NCBI GenBank assembly: GCA_022577435.1
Contig: JAKOON010000027.1
Location: 2,874,122 to 2,938,121 of the forward strand
Source of the DNA: Embiotoca jacksoni
Lineage: Eukaryota > Chordata > Actinopteri > Embiotocidae
Direction of reading: 5' to 3'
DNA length: 64,000 bases
Part shown: positions 24,738-37,139 of the stretch, in pieces
Layout: each line of letters opens with the position of its first letter
Numbering within the stretch: the first letter of the stretch is position 1
Translations under genes and position numbers: made by a program
Notes under the pieces: model-generated
What the model was told of the DNA's origin: nothing
Databases searched by the model: none
The model's input: the letters and a program-made list of their open reading frames with translations, nothing else

Positions 24738-27675
24738 CAGTGCTATCACTTGGTTCAAATGAAATACCACTGAAGACAGGAGGGCCGACCATCCGCCCCG
24801 CGAGCGTCGACCCGCTCCGGGTGATGGTACCCATCACGTTCGGGTTATCGCTTCTTTTCTTTTTTTTTTTTTTTTTTCGTTATATGGGACCAAGTGTCAT
24901 CTTTCTTTTTTTAATTTGGATTTTACGCGTTTCTGTAAAGACAGAAAAAAAACAAAAAACGTCTCACGGAAAGCGACGAAGGACAAGTGTGGATGTTCAG
25001 CCCGAGAGGACAGATAAACACGGAAGGAACCGGAGACCCCCCCGCCCCTACCCCCACCCCCACCACCCGCGGTGTGGCCACGCCCCCTTTTTGAATTAGC
25101 GTGCGCAGATAAAAGGGGGTCAGGTATCCGCCGCCGGAGCTTCGACGGATACGTTCTTGGAAATAAGCTGGTTCTCGTTCACGTGCAGCGGACTTGAGAT
25201 GTTTCTACGAAGCCTCTTCACGGGCGACACTCGTGCACTTTCCTGGTGCTCACCACTATAACAGTAACGTCTCCGCGGCAGATGTCCTTAGTGTGCCGGC
25301 CAAAACGACCCTTCAAGAATGTCGATTCGACCATCAAAGCCCGCTCCGTTCGATCCGATTCTGTCGGGCGGAGCCACAAAAAAAAAGAAAAAGAAAATCG
25401 AACTGAGAACGAAACGAAATCAGAGACCAAGAAAATAAGTATATCTATTTCACATTTCGACGCCAAGCGGTAGTCGACGCTGAGCGCTTCGTACGGGACG
25501 GGTTCACCTGCGCGGCGTCGTGGTGGAGCGTCGTGGGGGCGGAGCGTCTCGGGTGGGCGGAGCCTCGCCGAGCTCCGGAGGTCGGAGCAGCGCCGGGGAG
25601 GAGAGAGGAGCTGGAACGCCATCCGGTCTCAGAAGAGTCCCTTCATCAAGCACATCACCACTTCCAGAGATCTCCTCTCGGCCCCGTGACATCTGCCCCC
25701 CCCCCCCTTCCCCCTCCCCTCTTCTGGAGCTTAGCTCAGACTGAGTCGTCCTCCCCCCTCCACCTCCCCCATCAACCACCATTACACCAGACCCCACTCA
25801 GCCAGGCTGGTGGGAGCTTTTGCACTACTGCAGCAGTCCTCCCTTTGCACCCCCCCCCCCCCCCCCGCCCCTCGTTGGATTCGTTTCCCCCGACTAAAAC
25901 TCACCCCGAACGGATACCCTCGAGCTTCTCTGTGTAACAGAGGCTGGCAGTCGCAGTGGGCTCAGTCCCAAACCTGTCCTGGTGTTAGTATTCGACCCCC
26001 CCCCTCCCCCCCTCACCCTAGTCGGTGGAGAGAGATCCCTGCTAGCACTTACTCCCCCCCGCCCCCTTCCTCCTCCCCCCTGTCATCGTCCTCCTCCAAA
26101 CATCCTCGCTCTCACCGCCACAGTCTTCCCCTCTCCTCTTCTCTGGGCTACCCCCCCCCCCACACCACCACCACCACCACCTCCTCCACCACCAAACAGG
26201 ATTGAAGGCCTCTCCCTTGTGAGACAAGGCTGGCCATAACCGCCCTTTAGAGCGGCGCCACCGATTGAATGTGAACGGCAAAGCAGCAGCGACAGGAAAC
26301 GAGAGACTTGAGTGCGAGAGAAGCGAAGCGCACGGGGGGGAGGGAGGGGGACGGCGGGGCCTCAACCCCCCTATACCGCCGCCATCACCGCCATGGGATT
26401 GGGGGGGGGGCGGAGGGGGGGGTTGATGTGGCCCGGTTGCAGAGACTATGCTAACAAACGCAGGGAGGAAGGGGAGGCGGCGACGCAGGGATATGTACGG
26501 TCTCCCCTTCGGGTCCCGGGCAGCCCCACATGGACCCCCCCGCTCCCCCCTCCACTCCTCCTCCCTCCTCCCATGCTAGCTGACAACCCCAAAATGTTAA
26601 CCTCCCCGCCCCCCGCCCCTCCCACACAAACACACACACCTCAGCTCCCTCCAAAAAAAAAAAAAACTAAAACAGGATGACCTCCAACTTTCACACGTTG
26701 AGGATCCCAGAAAAAGAGATCCCCAGATTCCAGATGGTCCGTAGCGCCGACGACACACCTTCGTTCAAAGAACTGAAAAAGAAAAAAAGAAATAATCGAT
26801 GTCCTTTGTTCTCGTGAGCTGACCGGGTATGTGTGTGTGACAGTAGGGGTTATAATGCTGCTTTACCTGAGTCGGATTTAGATTAAGAAAAGAAAGAAAA
26901 AAAAAAAAAGATATATGAAATGATTATAAATCCATAAAACTAAAATGAAAAGAGATGACTTTTAAAAAGACTCCTGAACAAAAAAAAAATTCTTGGAGAT
27001 TTGTTTTCATTTTATCATTGTTTTTTTCTTATATTTCTGTTTTGTTTTTTTTTGGACGCTTAAACTGCTCTGTGTAAAAGAGAAAAAAAAAACAGCTGTA
27101 GTCACTTTTTGACCATGCGTGCAGTGTAACATAGAAAATATTTCACTTCTTTTTCACATCTATAGTTTTGTGTTTATAAGCCAACTGATCTGTTTGTCTG
27201 TGTCTGTCCAGTTGTCCGTCCCCTTTTATCAGGAGGAATTTACAACCAACAAAACAGGAATTTCTTTTTTTATGTTTTGTTTCCTTCTTTTTTTTCTTTT
27301 TTTTTTTCTTTTTTAATGAAATACAACTTTGGAGAAAAAAAAAACACAAATAGAAAAAAATAATGCAACATAAAACTGAAAAAAACCAACAAAAAAAAAA
27401 AACACAATCTTGTCATACCTCACACAACACAAAACTCAATGGAACTTGGGAGGAGTCCTATTTTGCAGGCACATGTGAAAGTTCAGAGATGCATATATAG
27501 ATTTAAAAAAATTATAAAAAAAAATAAAAATGTACATGTTAAGATAAATATGTGCTTGTATGTACGCAATCAGTATAAGTTACAAAAGGATTCTTCCCTC
27601 AAGCTTTGGCGCCCTCCTACCTTATCAATTTGGTTCTCGGATGACGAGAGATGCGAAGCGAGCACGAGAAACAAA

Positions 27676-27766
27676 AAAATAAATAACTCATTAAGAGATC
27701 TCCACGATCTCTTAACGAGTTATTTATTTTTAAATAACCGAGATGCTCCACGCATCTCGGTTATTT
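27676..27766. other. Two tandem hairpins with identical TCCAC loops
   Basis: Hairpin 1: arms 27676-27700 and 27706-27730, 25 pairs with one mismatch (27690/27716), loop 27701-27705. Hairpin 2: arms 27732-27746 and 27752-27766, 15 perfect pairs, loop 27747-27751. Both loops read TCCAC. A transposon end, a 3' UTR structure or a small-RNA precursor are all possible. Confidence 0.85.
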
Positions 27767-27977
27767 CCACAGTCTGCAGACAGTAACTTTAAAATGTGAA
27801 TGGCCCAGAGACTGAGGGATGTCGACTTCTGTAATGGCTGAGTGTTTTATGGAATTGAATGTAGCTGACAGGAGGGGGGCTGGACCTGAGCCCGCCACCC
27901 ACAACCTAACTTCCACACACCAGCAGAACGGATAGTGGTGTCACATAGACGTTACAAAACAAACCAACAAAAACTGA

Positions 27978-27979
27978 GA

Positions 27980-28011
<32 letters not shown>

Positions 28012-28028
28012 GTATATATATATATATT
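27978..28028. repeat. (TA)n microsatellite with TATG interruptions
   Basis: TA runs separated by two TATG units. Confidence 0.93.
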
Positions 28029-28473
28029 GCCCATCTGCAAGGTGCAATACTATGTTGTGTATTTTTGTATGTTTTTTTTTTCTGTTTTGATTTTATTTTC
28101 ATTTACTTTTTTTTGTTGTTTTTTTTGGCCATAACCAAGGATGTAAATACAAAAACAAAACATACAACACTCAACAAGATTCATTGTAAAAAAAAAAGGA
28201 AAATAAAAAAAATAAGAAAGCAAATTGAACCGCTCCATCCCACTGTCATGCAAGTGGAAAAAAAAAAAGCAAAGAAATGTGTAATGCTTGTTCAATTTTT
28301 TATTTTTTTTAATGTGTGCACCCTCACACGTGCATGCAGATACATATTCAAAAGTGCCCCATGACATTAATCATAAACCCTGTGCCTCCTCTTGTTTGCA
28401 AAGAGATAGATGCATCCCCCCCCCCCCTCGTATCGTCACGACAACGCGGCACGCTACACATGAATCACCGGTT

Positions 28474-28474
<1 letters not shown>

Positions 28475-28522
<48 letters not shown>
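28475..28522. repeat. (GT)n microsatellite
   Basis: About 24 GT units. Confidence 0.95.
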
Positions 28523-28524
<2 letters not shown>

Positions 28525-29269
28525 TGGGTCCCCTTGTTTTACCGAGTCAAGTGGGAAGTGGGAGATGTGACTAAAACCCAAATCTTGCATCGAGGTCGTC
28601 TGGGAAACGTGTTTACGACGAGTACTCGCGGCCTCATTTACACGAGTTGCTTCACATGTTTATTAAGCAGCTTCTTCTGCGGGTCATTTACCGACGTGGT
28701 TCCACTCGGGGGGAGAGGGGGGTGGGGGGGTTACGTATGCGTCCCGGAGACAAGGACGTATTTAAAGTGCTTTTTGATATCTGGCTTTTTTGTGTAAATG
28801 AGGTTTTTAAAGATGACGACAACAGCTCGGGCCGAGTACCGTAATTGGCGGGTGAAAGCTTAAAGCTCAACTCCAACAGATGACATTTTCCCAGACCACC
28901 CCCACCACCACCACTACCCCCACCCCCACCCTCACCCCCACCACCACCACCAGGCTGGTTTTAAGCCCCTCCCTCCACTGACCCTGGTTTTATTCTCACT
29001 TGTTGACACATTGGACAAGGGTGGACATTGTCTTTTTTTTGCTTTTTTTTTTTTTTTATGGTTTCATGGTTGTGTTGGGTCCTCCCCCCCCCCACCACAA
29101 CCCCCCATCACACCCCCCCTCCTTCCCCTCCTCCTTATGCCAAATGTAGAGTTTGTCGAGACATGCAAGAAGTAGCAAGACGTCTATGCAATTTCCCTCC
29201 AAAAACGAAAAAAAAAACTTCCGTAAAGTCCGATTCGGCCCCCGGCTTGAATTCCAGAGGTTCTTTGCA

Positions 29270-29286
29270 TGACCCCCAAATGACCC
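29270..29286 (-). promoter_or_regulatory. DR5 nuclear-receptor motif (RARE type)
   Basis: TGACCC, five bases, TGACCC; on the minus strand a direct repeat of GGGTCA with spacing 5. It fits the RGKTCA-n5-RGKTCA consensus of retinoic acid receptor sites. Function untested. Confidence 0.4.
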
Positions 29287-29462
29287 TTGCTACTTCGCGT
29301 GGGAGCGGGCCGGCACCGTTCGGGTGAGCTGACCCTTCGTCCCGAGGCTCAAGCGAGTCCTCGCGGTGGTCCGGGTCCCGGAGAAGTCGGCGGGGTGCCG
29401 GGGATGTTGTGGAGAACAAAGATTCTACGAGATGTGCTGTTGTTTTGTAAACTGCTCAGAAA

Positions 29463-29628
29463 GTGGTTTGTGTGTGTCGGTGTGTGTCGGTGTCGGTGTG
29501 TATATGTGTGTGTGTCGGTGTGTATATGTGTGTATATGTGTGTATATGTGTGTATATGTGTGTGTGTCGGTGTGTATATGTGTGTATATGTGTGTGTGTC
29601 GGTGTGTATATGTGTGTATATGTGTGTC
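29463..29628. repeat. Compound minisatellite of GTGTGTCG and GTGTATAT units
   Basis: Irregular alternation of TGTGTCGG, TGTGTATA and TGTG blocks over about 165 nt. Confidence 0.9.
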
Positions 29629-30199
29629 GTTTGGGGACTAATTATAATGCGATGCTCTCATTGTTTGGTGTCTCAAAGCCGCTGAGCTTCAAATTCCAAG
29701 AAATAGAAAAAGCCCCCGAAATTCAGTTCCTCCTAAATATGCGTGAAGCTTTAATCTTTGTATCCTGTGAGGAAGTTCATGTAAAGAAAGCAATGAAAGA
29801 AACGTTAAAGGGTCGTTGGAGAGAGTTTGCATAACCCAAACTCAAGCTTTTTTTGACGTGAGGCATATCACAAAAATTTAAAAATTAAATAGCACCCCCC
29901 CCCCCCCCTCCTTTGAGGTGAACTTACAAAACCTGCTGACCACCAATTTAACGAAAGCACTTGACTAAAAAGCACTTTGAATGGCCCAAACACTGCTTTT
30001 TGCACCATTTCATGTTTTAGTTTTTTTATGAGTTTAACCCCAAATCAAACTGAGGTCTTTAGTCGAAGCCATTTAATGATAAAGTTTATTTTTATTTAGT
30101 TTCTTAGAAAGTGAGTGAATGGGGGAGATTCGTTGTCCAATCAGATCCCTGTTGTAGAATTTGTGGGGATGAAGCACCTTTCCATGAGAGCATCGGCAA

Positions 30200-30289
<90 letters not shown>
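30200..30289. repeat. Long uninterrupted (AC)n microsatellite
   Basis: About 45 pure AC units, among the longest perfect dinucleotide repeats in the window. Confidence 0.97.
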
Positions 30290-30292
<3 letters not shown>

Positions 30293-30789
30293 CACTTTTT
30301 GTGACTGGGTAAAGGAAGCTGTTGAAGGATTCTCTCAGGTAAAAGAACATTTTCTAATAAATGATGATGAATCTTAGATGAAAAAAAAACCATTGTTAGC
30401 TCATCTTTTTTTTGTCTTCACAATTCACAACCACCAAATGTTCATTTTTTTTTTCTGTTCTGTGTTTGGACCGTAGCCACAAATAATCAGACCCTCACTG
30501 CTTTCTAAAGAAATGTGTTCATGTGTTTGGTGGGAGAGCGGCGTGACGTTTCCTGTCGAGGAAATAAAGAAATAAAATAGCTGAAATGTTAGGAATGACA
30601 GAAATAAAAGGAAAAGCAGCAAATTCTGAGATACATAGGAAAGTTGAAATTAAAAATGTTATTTGTTACCTCACATTCACTTCAAAAGACTGTACAAATT
30701 TAGATTTTACAACATTTATTTATTTTTATCATCCCCTCATTTTGTCATTTTTCTAAATCATTAATTAGAATGACGTAATTTTTTATTTT

Positions 30790-30950
30790 AAAGGTTAAAT
30801 TTTAGATTTACAGTGTTAAAATTGACATTAGAATACGATGTGATATTTAAAAAAAAAAATCACAAATTGACTTTAAAGGTCATATTTTGGATTTACAGTG
30901 TTAAAAATGGTCAAAATTACAATGTTGCGTCATATTTTCCAAATTGTAAA
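30790..30950 (+). repeat. Imperfect AT-rich direct repeat
   Basis: GATTTACAGTGTTAAAA occurs twice, about 85 nt apart, within similar AT-rich surroundings. Confidence 0.6.
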
Positions 30951-33900
30951 AATGTATTTCAAAATCATAAATTACAAAGTCGTAATTGTAACTTAAGTCC
31001 AAATTTTGACTCCCGATGAGTCGTTTTACTTTTACTGTTCCTAACTTTGCGTCGGTTATTTCTTTTCTTTTTCCTGGCAGAAATGGGTTGCCACATCACG
31101 GTAAAAAAAAAAAACACCAAATTTCGATTTTATTCAGGTTTATTTCCATCTTGACCATTTTGATCCTAAAATAATTGACTTTCCCGTCGTAGACGTGCCA
31201 GCTGGCGCAGAAACAGTCGAGTCTTTGCACTTTCTCCTTTTCAAAGTCACGGTCAAAGCGCCGGCGGCGATCTCCAGCTCTCCCTCACCCAGTTGGCGAA
31301 AGGTGTACGTGGCTCCCATCCAAGCCGGGCACCACCCCACCACCCCACCCCCCACCCTCTCAGCGTGGGGGGGAGGGGGGGTGGGCACAGGAACTGGCTT
31401 TGTTCCTCCATCCACACACCTGTTCTATTTCCGTGTCTGTGCTGTTTAAGTTTGTGATGCACTGAGAAGCCGGCATGGCTCGAGCCGAGGCTGCGCATGC
31501 GTCTTGCAGCAGGTGTGTGCATGCGAGCGTCGGCGTCCGTGTTGCTCATTTCTGATCGACCTGCTTTCGCTTTCTTCCCCCCCCCCCCCCCCCCGCCTTT
31601 TCCCTCCACATCTCCCAAAATAGCATTTAATTTTTTTTTTTTTTTTAAAAAGCACCTTTTCAGGCCGCGGTTTGCTGACAGAAGTCTGTAAAAAAACAAA
31701 ACCTCCTGTCGTAGACTTTCATTATTTCCTTTGAAGAATGTAACTGACGCTGTGATCAGCAGGACGACGGAGAGCAAAGAAGCAGCGGCGCGACTCGGGG
31801 AACCGTTTCTACTCAAGGGGTTGGTGGGGGTGGCCGAGGGAGGAGGCGGAGGGCGGGGGGGGTGATAACTGAATTGCAAGAGTGGGTAATATTTCAAAAG
31901 TAGAGCTGCAACAACTCAACAACAACAACAACAAAAAGGATGGTCGCAGCAGAGTAGAGCTGATTACTGCCTCGGCTGCACTTCAAGACTTTGCAGTTTT
32001 GTTTGTCTTTTCAGATGATGGCCTTATTGATTGCTTTTGTATCCCTGCTGCGCCGTGGCATTGTTCTCCTGCGTGTTTCCAGAGGACAGTGGAGGATTTA
32101 TTAGTAAGGCTTGCACTTAGAAAAAAAAAAAAAAAAAAAAAAAAAAAGCCCACCGGCTGCAGAGCTGCTTCTCGGGGAAAAGAGTGAATTAGTGCGGCTG
32201 GGTGGGAGGAACTCAGCGCTCCCGAGAGGGATTTTTTTTTAGGTTATCGCTGCACACTATATTAAATGACTAAATCTAAGCCCGGCGCTCCCTCGGCGGC
32301 CACATTAGTGCAGCGAGAAACGAAAGTCAACGGAGAATATCGGCGCCCCACGTGCTGCACAATTTAATCAACGCGCTAAAATGTTATTTATGAGGCGCAG
32401 CACTGTTACAAACGCTGCAACGACTGATCCAACTTGTGACTGACCGTTGAACGCGCAGCTGAGGAGGAGACGTCGCGTAAATAGAGTCGTGTCGACGGTG
32501 AGAAAACCCCCGTCCGTCCGGCCGGCCATCCGTCCGGCCGCTCGACGGTCACCGGCGAGCGTGGGCGCTTTCCACGAAGGACGCGTGCGGGCGGTGTCGT
32601 AGGCCGGAACCTACGAGGAGATTCACGGAGGTATTTTTGTAAACGGGTGGGACATCGCATGCCTAGACAGATAAGAATGTACACAAATGAACTCGTCTGT
32701 AATGGTCTATCGATCCGAGATGTACGGCGGAGATCAGACAGGTGATATGTGGTGTATTATATGTCGGAGGTGGTGGGAGGAGCTTATGAGATCAAATATG
32801 CAATGTTTGTCAGGTTGAAAAAAAACGAAAGGTTTTGAATTGAACTGCTCAGGTTTGATAAAAAAAAAAAAAAACTGGCCTCAAAGGGTGCTTTCCGTCC
32901 CATCCCTCCCCCCCCCCGCCCCCCCTCTCCACCTCGGTCCAACATGTCTCCCTTGTCCTCTGTCCTCGCTGTTAAACCATAGACTCCCTTCGGCACATAA
33001 AGTACAACAAAAAAAAAAACACTCTCCGCTCAGCTAACTTTTTAAAAACCTGACGAAAAGGGATCCGAACTGTTGTTTATTTTTTTTCCACTCCGTAGGA
33101 GGTCAGAGACACTTCTAGTTTGTTTTTATGTATTTATTTTTTTACAGCACCAGCGAATCACCAACAACCTCTTCTTTTCAAGGCATCGTGTCCACTGGGA
33201 ACTTCGTCACTCCACCGCCCTTTTGTTTTTTGTTTTTTTTGTTTGTTGTTTTTTGCTCACGTGGTTTATAAAGCAGATCAAGGTCTCGGTGTTGCATGTA
33301 CAGAAAAGCTTAGCATGCTTCTAGGATGTTCTTAAAAACAACGCTATGCTTCGAAGAGGCGGTTTTCTCTTCAGCTGCAGGACCACTGTTTCACTACTCA
33401 GCAGATTCGTGGTGGACTCAGTGACTTTGAGTGAGTTCGATGTTTTTTTTAATTGTCAGATTTCTAGATGGGGTTTTTATGTTGTACAAATGTCTTATGA
33501 ACTTTGCGTGTCTGTATTCACTATTTTACCACCCGCTGAGGAATCTTTGTGCACCGAGACAGACGGCGACGACTGGTGCACGAGAGACCGCGTGCTAAAT
33601 CAAGAAAAAAGTAAATGAAGATCTGAATGAGAGGAGTTTGAAAAAAATACTTTTACTTTTTCTTGATTTAACATGGAAATAACAGTTTCAATGTCTAGAC
33701 GGTGCATTTAACCACCAACCAATAGACGCCTCCTGAGACTCACCTCACAGTCGGAGGAGTCGAAGCTCTCTCCAGGTTAAGATTTGATTTCTTTTCTATT
33801 TTTTCTATTGTCTTTTCTTTTGTTGATTTTTTTTTTTGTTTTCCTCTGATTTTTCCTCAAGGACCCTGTTCAGCCTGCTCAGTGTATTTGTGACTCTGGA

Positions 33901-34139
33901 AAAAAAAAAAAAAAATAATAATAATACATGCTCTAACTTAAAAGACTTCAAACCAGCAGTAGACATTTTAACAAAAACGTCACGACAAAGTGAACCATGC
34001 AAAATGAGCTAAATGTCACCACCAACCACCAACACACGGAAAACCAACCACTTTTCTTACTTTTGTACCTTTCAAAGAGTTCATTGCTTCACTGTGACTT
34101 TGCATAGGCTGCTGGGAGAACTGCAACGCTCAGGGGTCA

Positions 34140-34190
34140 ACCTGTCGGGGCGGGGGCGGGGGTGGGGGCGGGGGGGGGGGGGGGGTCAGG
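34140..34190 (+). repeat. G-rich tract with G-quadruplex potential
   Basis: Repeated GGGGCGGGGGTGGGGG-like blocks merge into a long G run. It satisfies the usual four-G-run pattern many times over. Confidence 0.85.
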
Positions 34191-34789
34191 GATAGTTGGA
34201 AGGTGCCAAAGACGGGATGTCCGGAGGGTTTGTGTTAGTTACGTTGCCGTTGTGTCAAACTGCTGTCGTCCTTTTATCTCAAGCGGGAGATCGCAGCAGA
34301 GCGGTCGCTCGCCTCGATCCAGGAACGTCGTTCCACGCGTGAATATGTTCGATTTCATCAACTCAGCGGCTCATAAAATTCATTGTGCTTCTTTTGGCAC
34401 GAAATAGCGAAAACAGCAAATTACTTGTGATAAAGTTGGCAGATAAGATGCGATATTGATGCTAAGGAACTTAAATAATGACCAAGAAAATGTCTCCAAA
34501 GTCAGAAGCAGATCAAAGTATTCAGTATCCTCCCTTTTGAAAGAGTTTGGATTTTTTTTGGAGCCACTGATTGACTGAAATATTTGTGTGCATCGCTGTT
34601 CCTGGATCAGGACTCGACCGCCGCACGCTGAAAAGGGAAGAGAGAGATTAAGAAGCCAAAGGATAACAAACATATATGGATGGAAATCTGCAGAACGAAT
34701 GAAAACGCAGCGCTCGCGGCACATAACGAGAGTTATATATAAGTTGCAGGAGCGTCCGAGGCCTCAATCTGCTGCAAACCGGGGCGACG

Positions 34790-34794
<5 letters not shown>

Positions 34795-34871
<77 letters not shown>
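34795..34871. repeat. (AC)n microsatellite
   Basis: About 38 pure AC units. Confidence 0.97.
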
Positions 34872-34872
<1 letters not shown>

Positions 34873-35924
34873 CCATTCACTGTACTAACAGCAGAGATCC
34901 TTCAGTCTCGATCCGCAGGTGCCACATAGCCGTACATATTTTCAGGGTAATACATAGAGTAGCATTTAGCATTTCCCCCCCCGGCCTCCCGGTATCTGTT
35001 GCAGGTTGAACCACACCGTAATAATAACTTCAAAAAACAAACAAAAAAATATATATATGATTAAATCCAGGTTTTCTTCTTTTCATTTCTTTTTTTTTTA
35101 ATTTTTTTTTTTAATTTAATTGTTATTATCTTTTACCTCTCAGTTGACGTCACAGTCACTGGCATGCAAAAGCAAAGGAACAATATTCAGGATTCATTCC
35201 CACGAAGCACAGCTGTAAACGAACATGCAACGACGTACCGTCAAGCTTTAGGCGACGCTCTGGGCTCAATAAGTACACACTGTCTTGTCTTTCTAATAAA
35301 CACACACATACGCAGGAAAAACCTCCGAATATCTACTGTGATCTCCTCTCACACCACCCACACCTTCATCACACCACGCCCCTCCTCCTCCTCCTCCTCT
35401 TCCTTCTCCTCCTCCTCCTCACCACCTGGACCTGTCCTCCCCCGCAACTACCCAATCCCCTGCTGTTCCTGGGCACCCACCACCCCTCTTCTTACCTCCT
35501 CCTCCTCCTCCTCCTCCAGTCCAGTGGGTGGTGTGATGTCAGGTTTATATGGTGGGCTGCTTATTGACAGGTCTGGACAATCAGCGTGTTTGTAAATGTC
35601 AATGTGTGATTTTCAAATCTTTGTTTGTGGTCAGGGTTTTAAAGGAAGATATTTTTATGGTAATTGTCGCTGGTCTATTTTACTATATATTTATGTAATA
35701 AATATGTGACTAAATTTACATCTCATTGGCTCTTTGGTCTGTTATTGGCTCTCAGTTCTCCAGCCAGTGAAGTCATGTGCTGGAAGGTTTAAATTAATGG
35801 ACTAATAAATTAAACCCACAACAACAACAACAAAAAACGTTCTTGTTATCACCTCATTGTGTCTTTCTTGTTGTTTTTGTTGACCGATCTACTCACAATG
35901 AATCAGTGACATCACCCGTCGGTT

Positions 35925-36150
35925 TGCGAACGGCCGTTATGAAGCCTCGACGGATTTTGTCCATCGCCGTGTCGCTAGTTCGGAGCGGGAAGTGACCATA
36001 TTTGGACGAGCTGGGGCGGAGCTAGCGATGGATCTCACTAGATCGAATTGGAAACAAGTTGATCCTCTAGTGGTGGTCGGTGGTATCGCAGCCTAAGGCG
36101 CTTCCACATTGGCGTCATTATTCAGACCCAGAAGATACGTCCACTTTTAT
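35925..36150 (+). repeat. Composite teleost repeat family B, copy 2
   Basis: Shares the GACGAGCTGGGG block with 7195-7345 and a CCTCTAGTGG to TACGTCC block with 39835-40170. It is probably an internally deleted copy. Confidence 0.6.
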
Positions 36151-37123
36151 ATTCTAGATTAGTAAAACTGAAGAATTTATCTATAATCCCGACAAATAAA
36201 CTTACTGTATAAATTTGTCCAGCAAAATGTAAATACTGCCAGAATCCACATTCCAGCATTCCCTGCATTTCTGATGCAGGTTTCAGTAATAATAGATGAA
36301 AATGTAAATGTCCCCATGTACCATAATCCAAGATGAGCACTTAATCCGACTTAGATTAAGGACGGCCGTGTTTGCCAGCAGTGAGTGCACACCTCCCTTT
36401 CGGTGAAATATATTTGCATAATTTAAAAAACAATGTTCTTTGCTGCAACTCAGTGGGCTGAAATGATGGCTAAATGAGGAGTAAACGAGATTTGTCTGGT
36501 CAAATCAGTGTCAGCGCTGAGAGACGAGCGCTGGCAGCACTGCTCAGTTCATCATGTCGCCGCGCATCCTGTCTGACGTATTGACAGATCGGCTCAGATG
36601 TGTCTGCGAGGTTGCACCCCGCTGAGAAGACAGCAAGTCGCAAGGTTATGACTGCTAATTCTCCAATTTGGAGTCTCTTTGTCGTCACAGATGGGAACGC
36701 AGCCGCTCGGCAAATTTGTTAAAAAGTTAATTTAGTGGATCTCGGCTGAAGTGTTGTCGGCCCTCAGCGAGCTTCAGTCTGTTCTGTTTTTTACTGTAAA
36801 TCTGAATTAAATTAACAGTACTCCACCTTAATCCTGATGACATGACTTGATGATCCATCCTTACTGTAATTTGGGGCAATTAGGATTAGAGTTGGCAGAC
36901 CAACAGCTCAGCAAATTGTAAAATGCCTGTCTCCTTAACACCTTAAACTCACACAGTAAATATGGACTAATATGACTTTCCCAAAAAAATCCCTTGAGTC
37001 AGGAAGTTTCCACCTGACGTGGGATTTAAGGTGGAAGATTTGTGGCTTTTCTTGTACAGACAGGGATCCAGGTCGAAGGAAACGTAAACGTTATGTGGGG
37101 TAAAGGTCTGCGGAGAAGGGGCC

Positions 37124-37139
37124 AGGTCATGTGAGGTCA
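37124..37139 (+). promoter_or_regulatory. Perfect DR4 motif (thyroid hormone response element type)
   Basis: AGGTCA TGTG AGGTCA: two exact consensus half-sites as a direct repeat with spacing 4, the arrangement preferred by TR-RXR (also used by LXR and CAR/PXR with RXR). It lies between thra and dhx8, about 14.5 kb after the thra stop and 6.3 kb before the dhx8 start. Binding is not shown. Confidence 0.6.

Noticed and set aside
24186..26680. Several Pro- or Gly-rich open frames downstream of thra
   Set aside because: Low-complexity C-rich DNA with no recognisable domain, no splice-consistent partners and overlapping frames on both strands.
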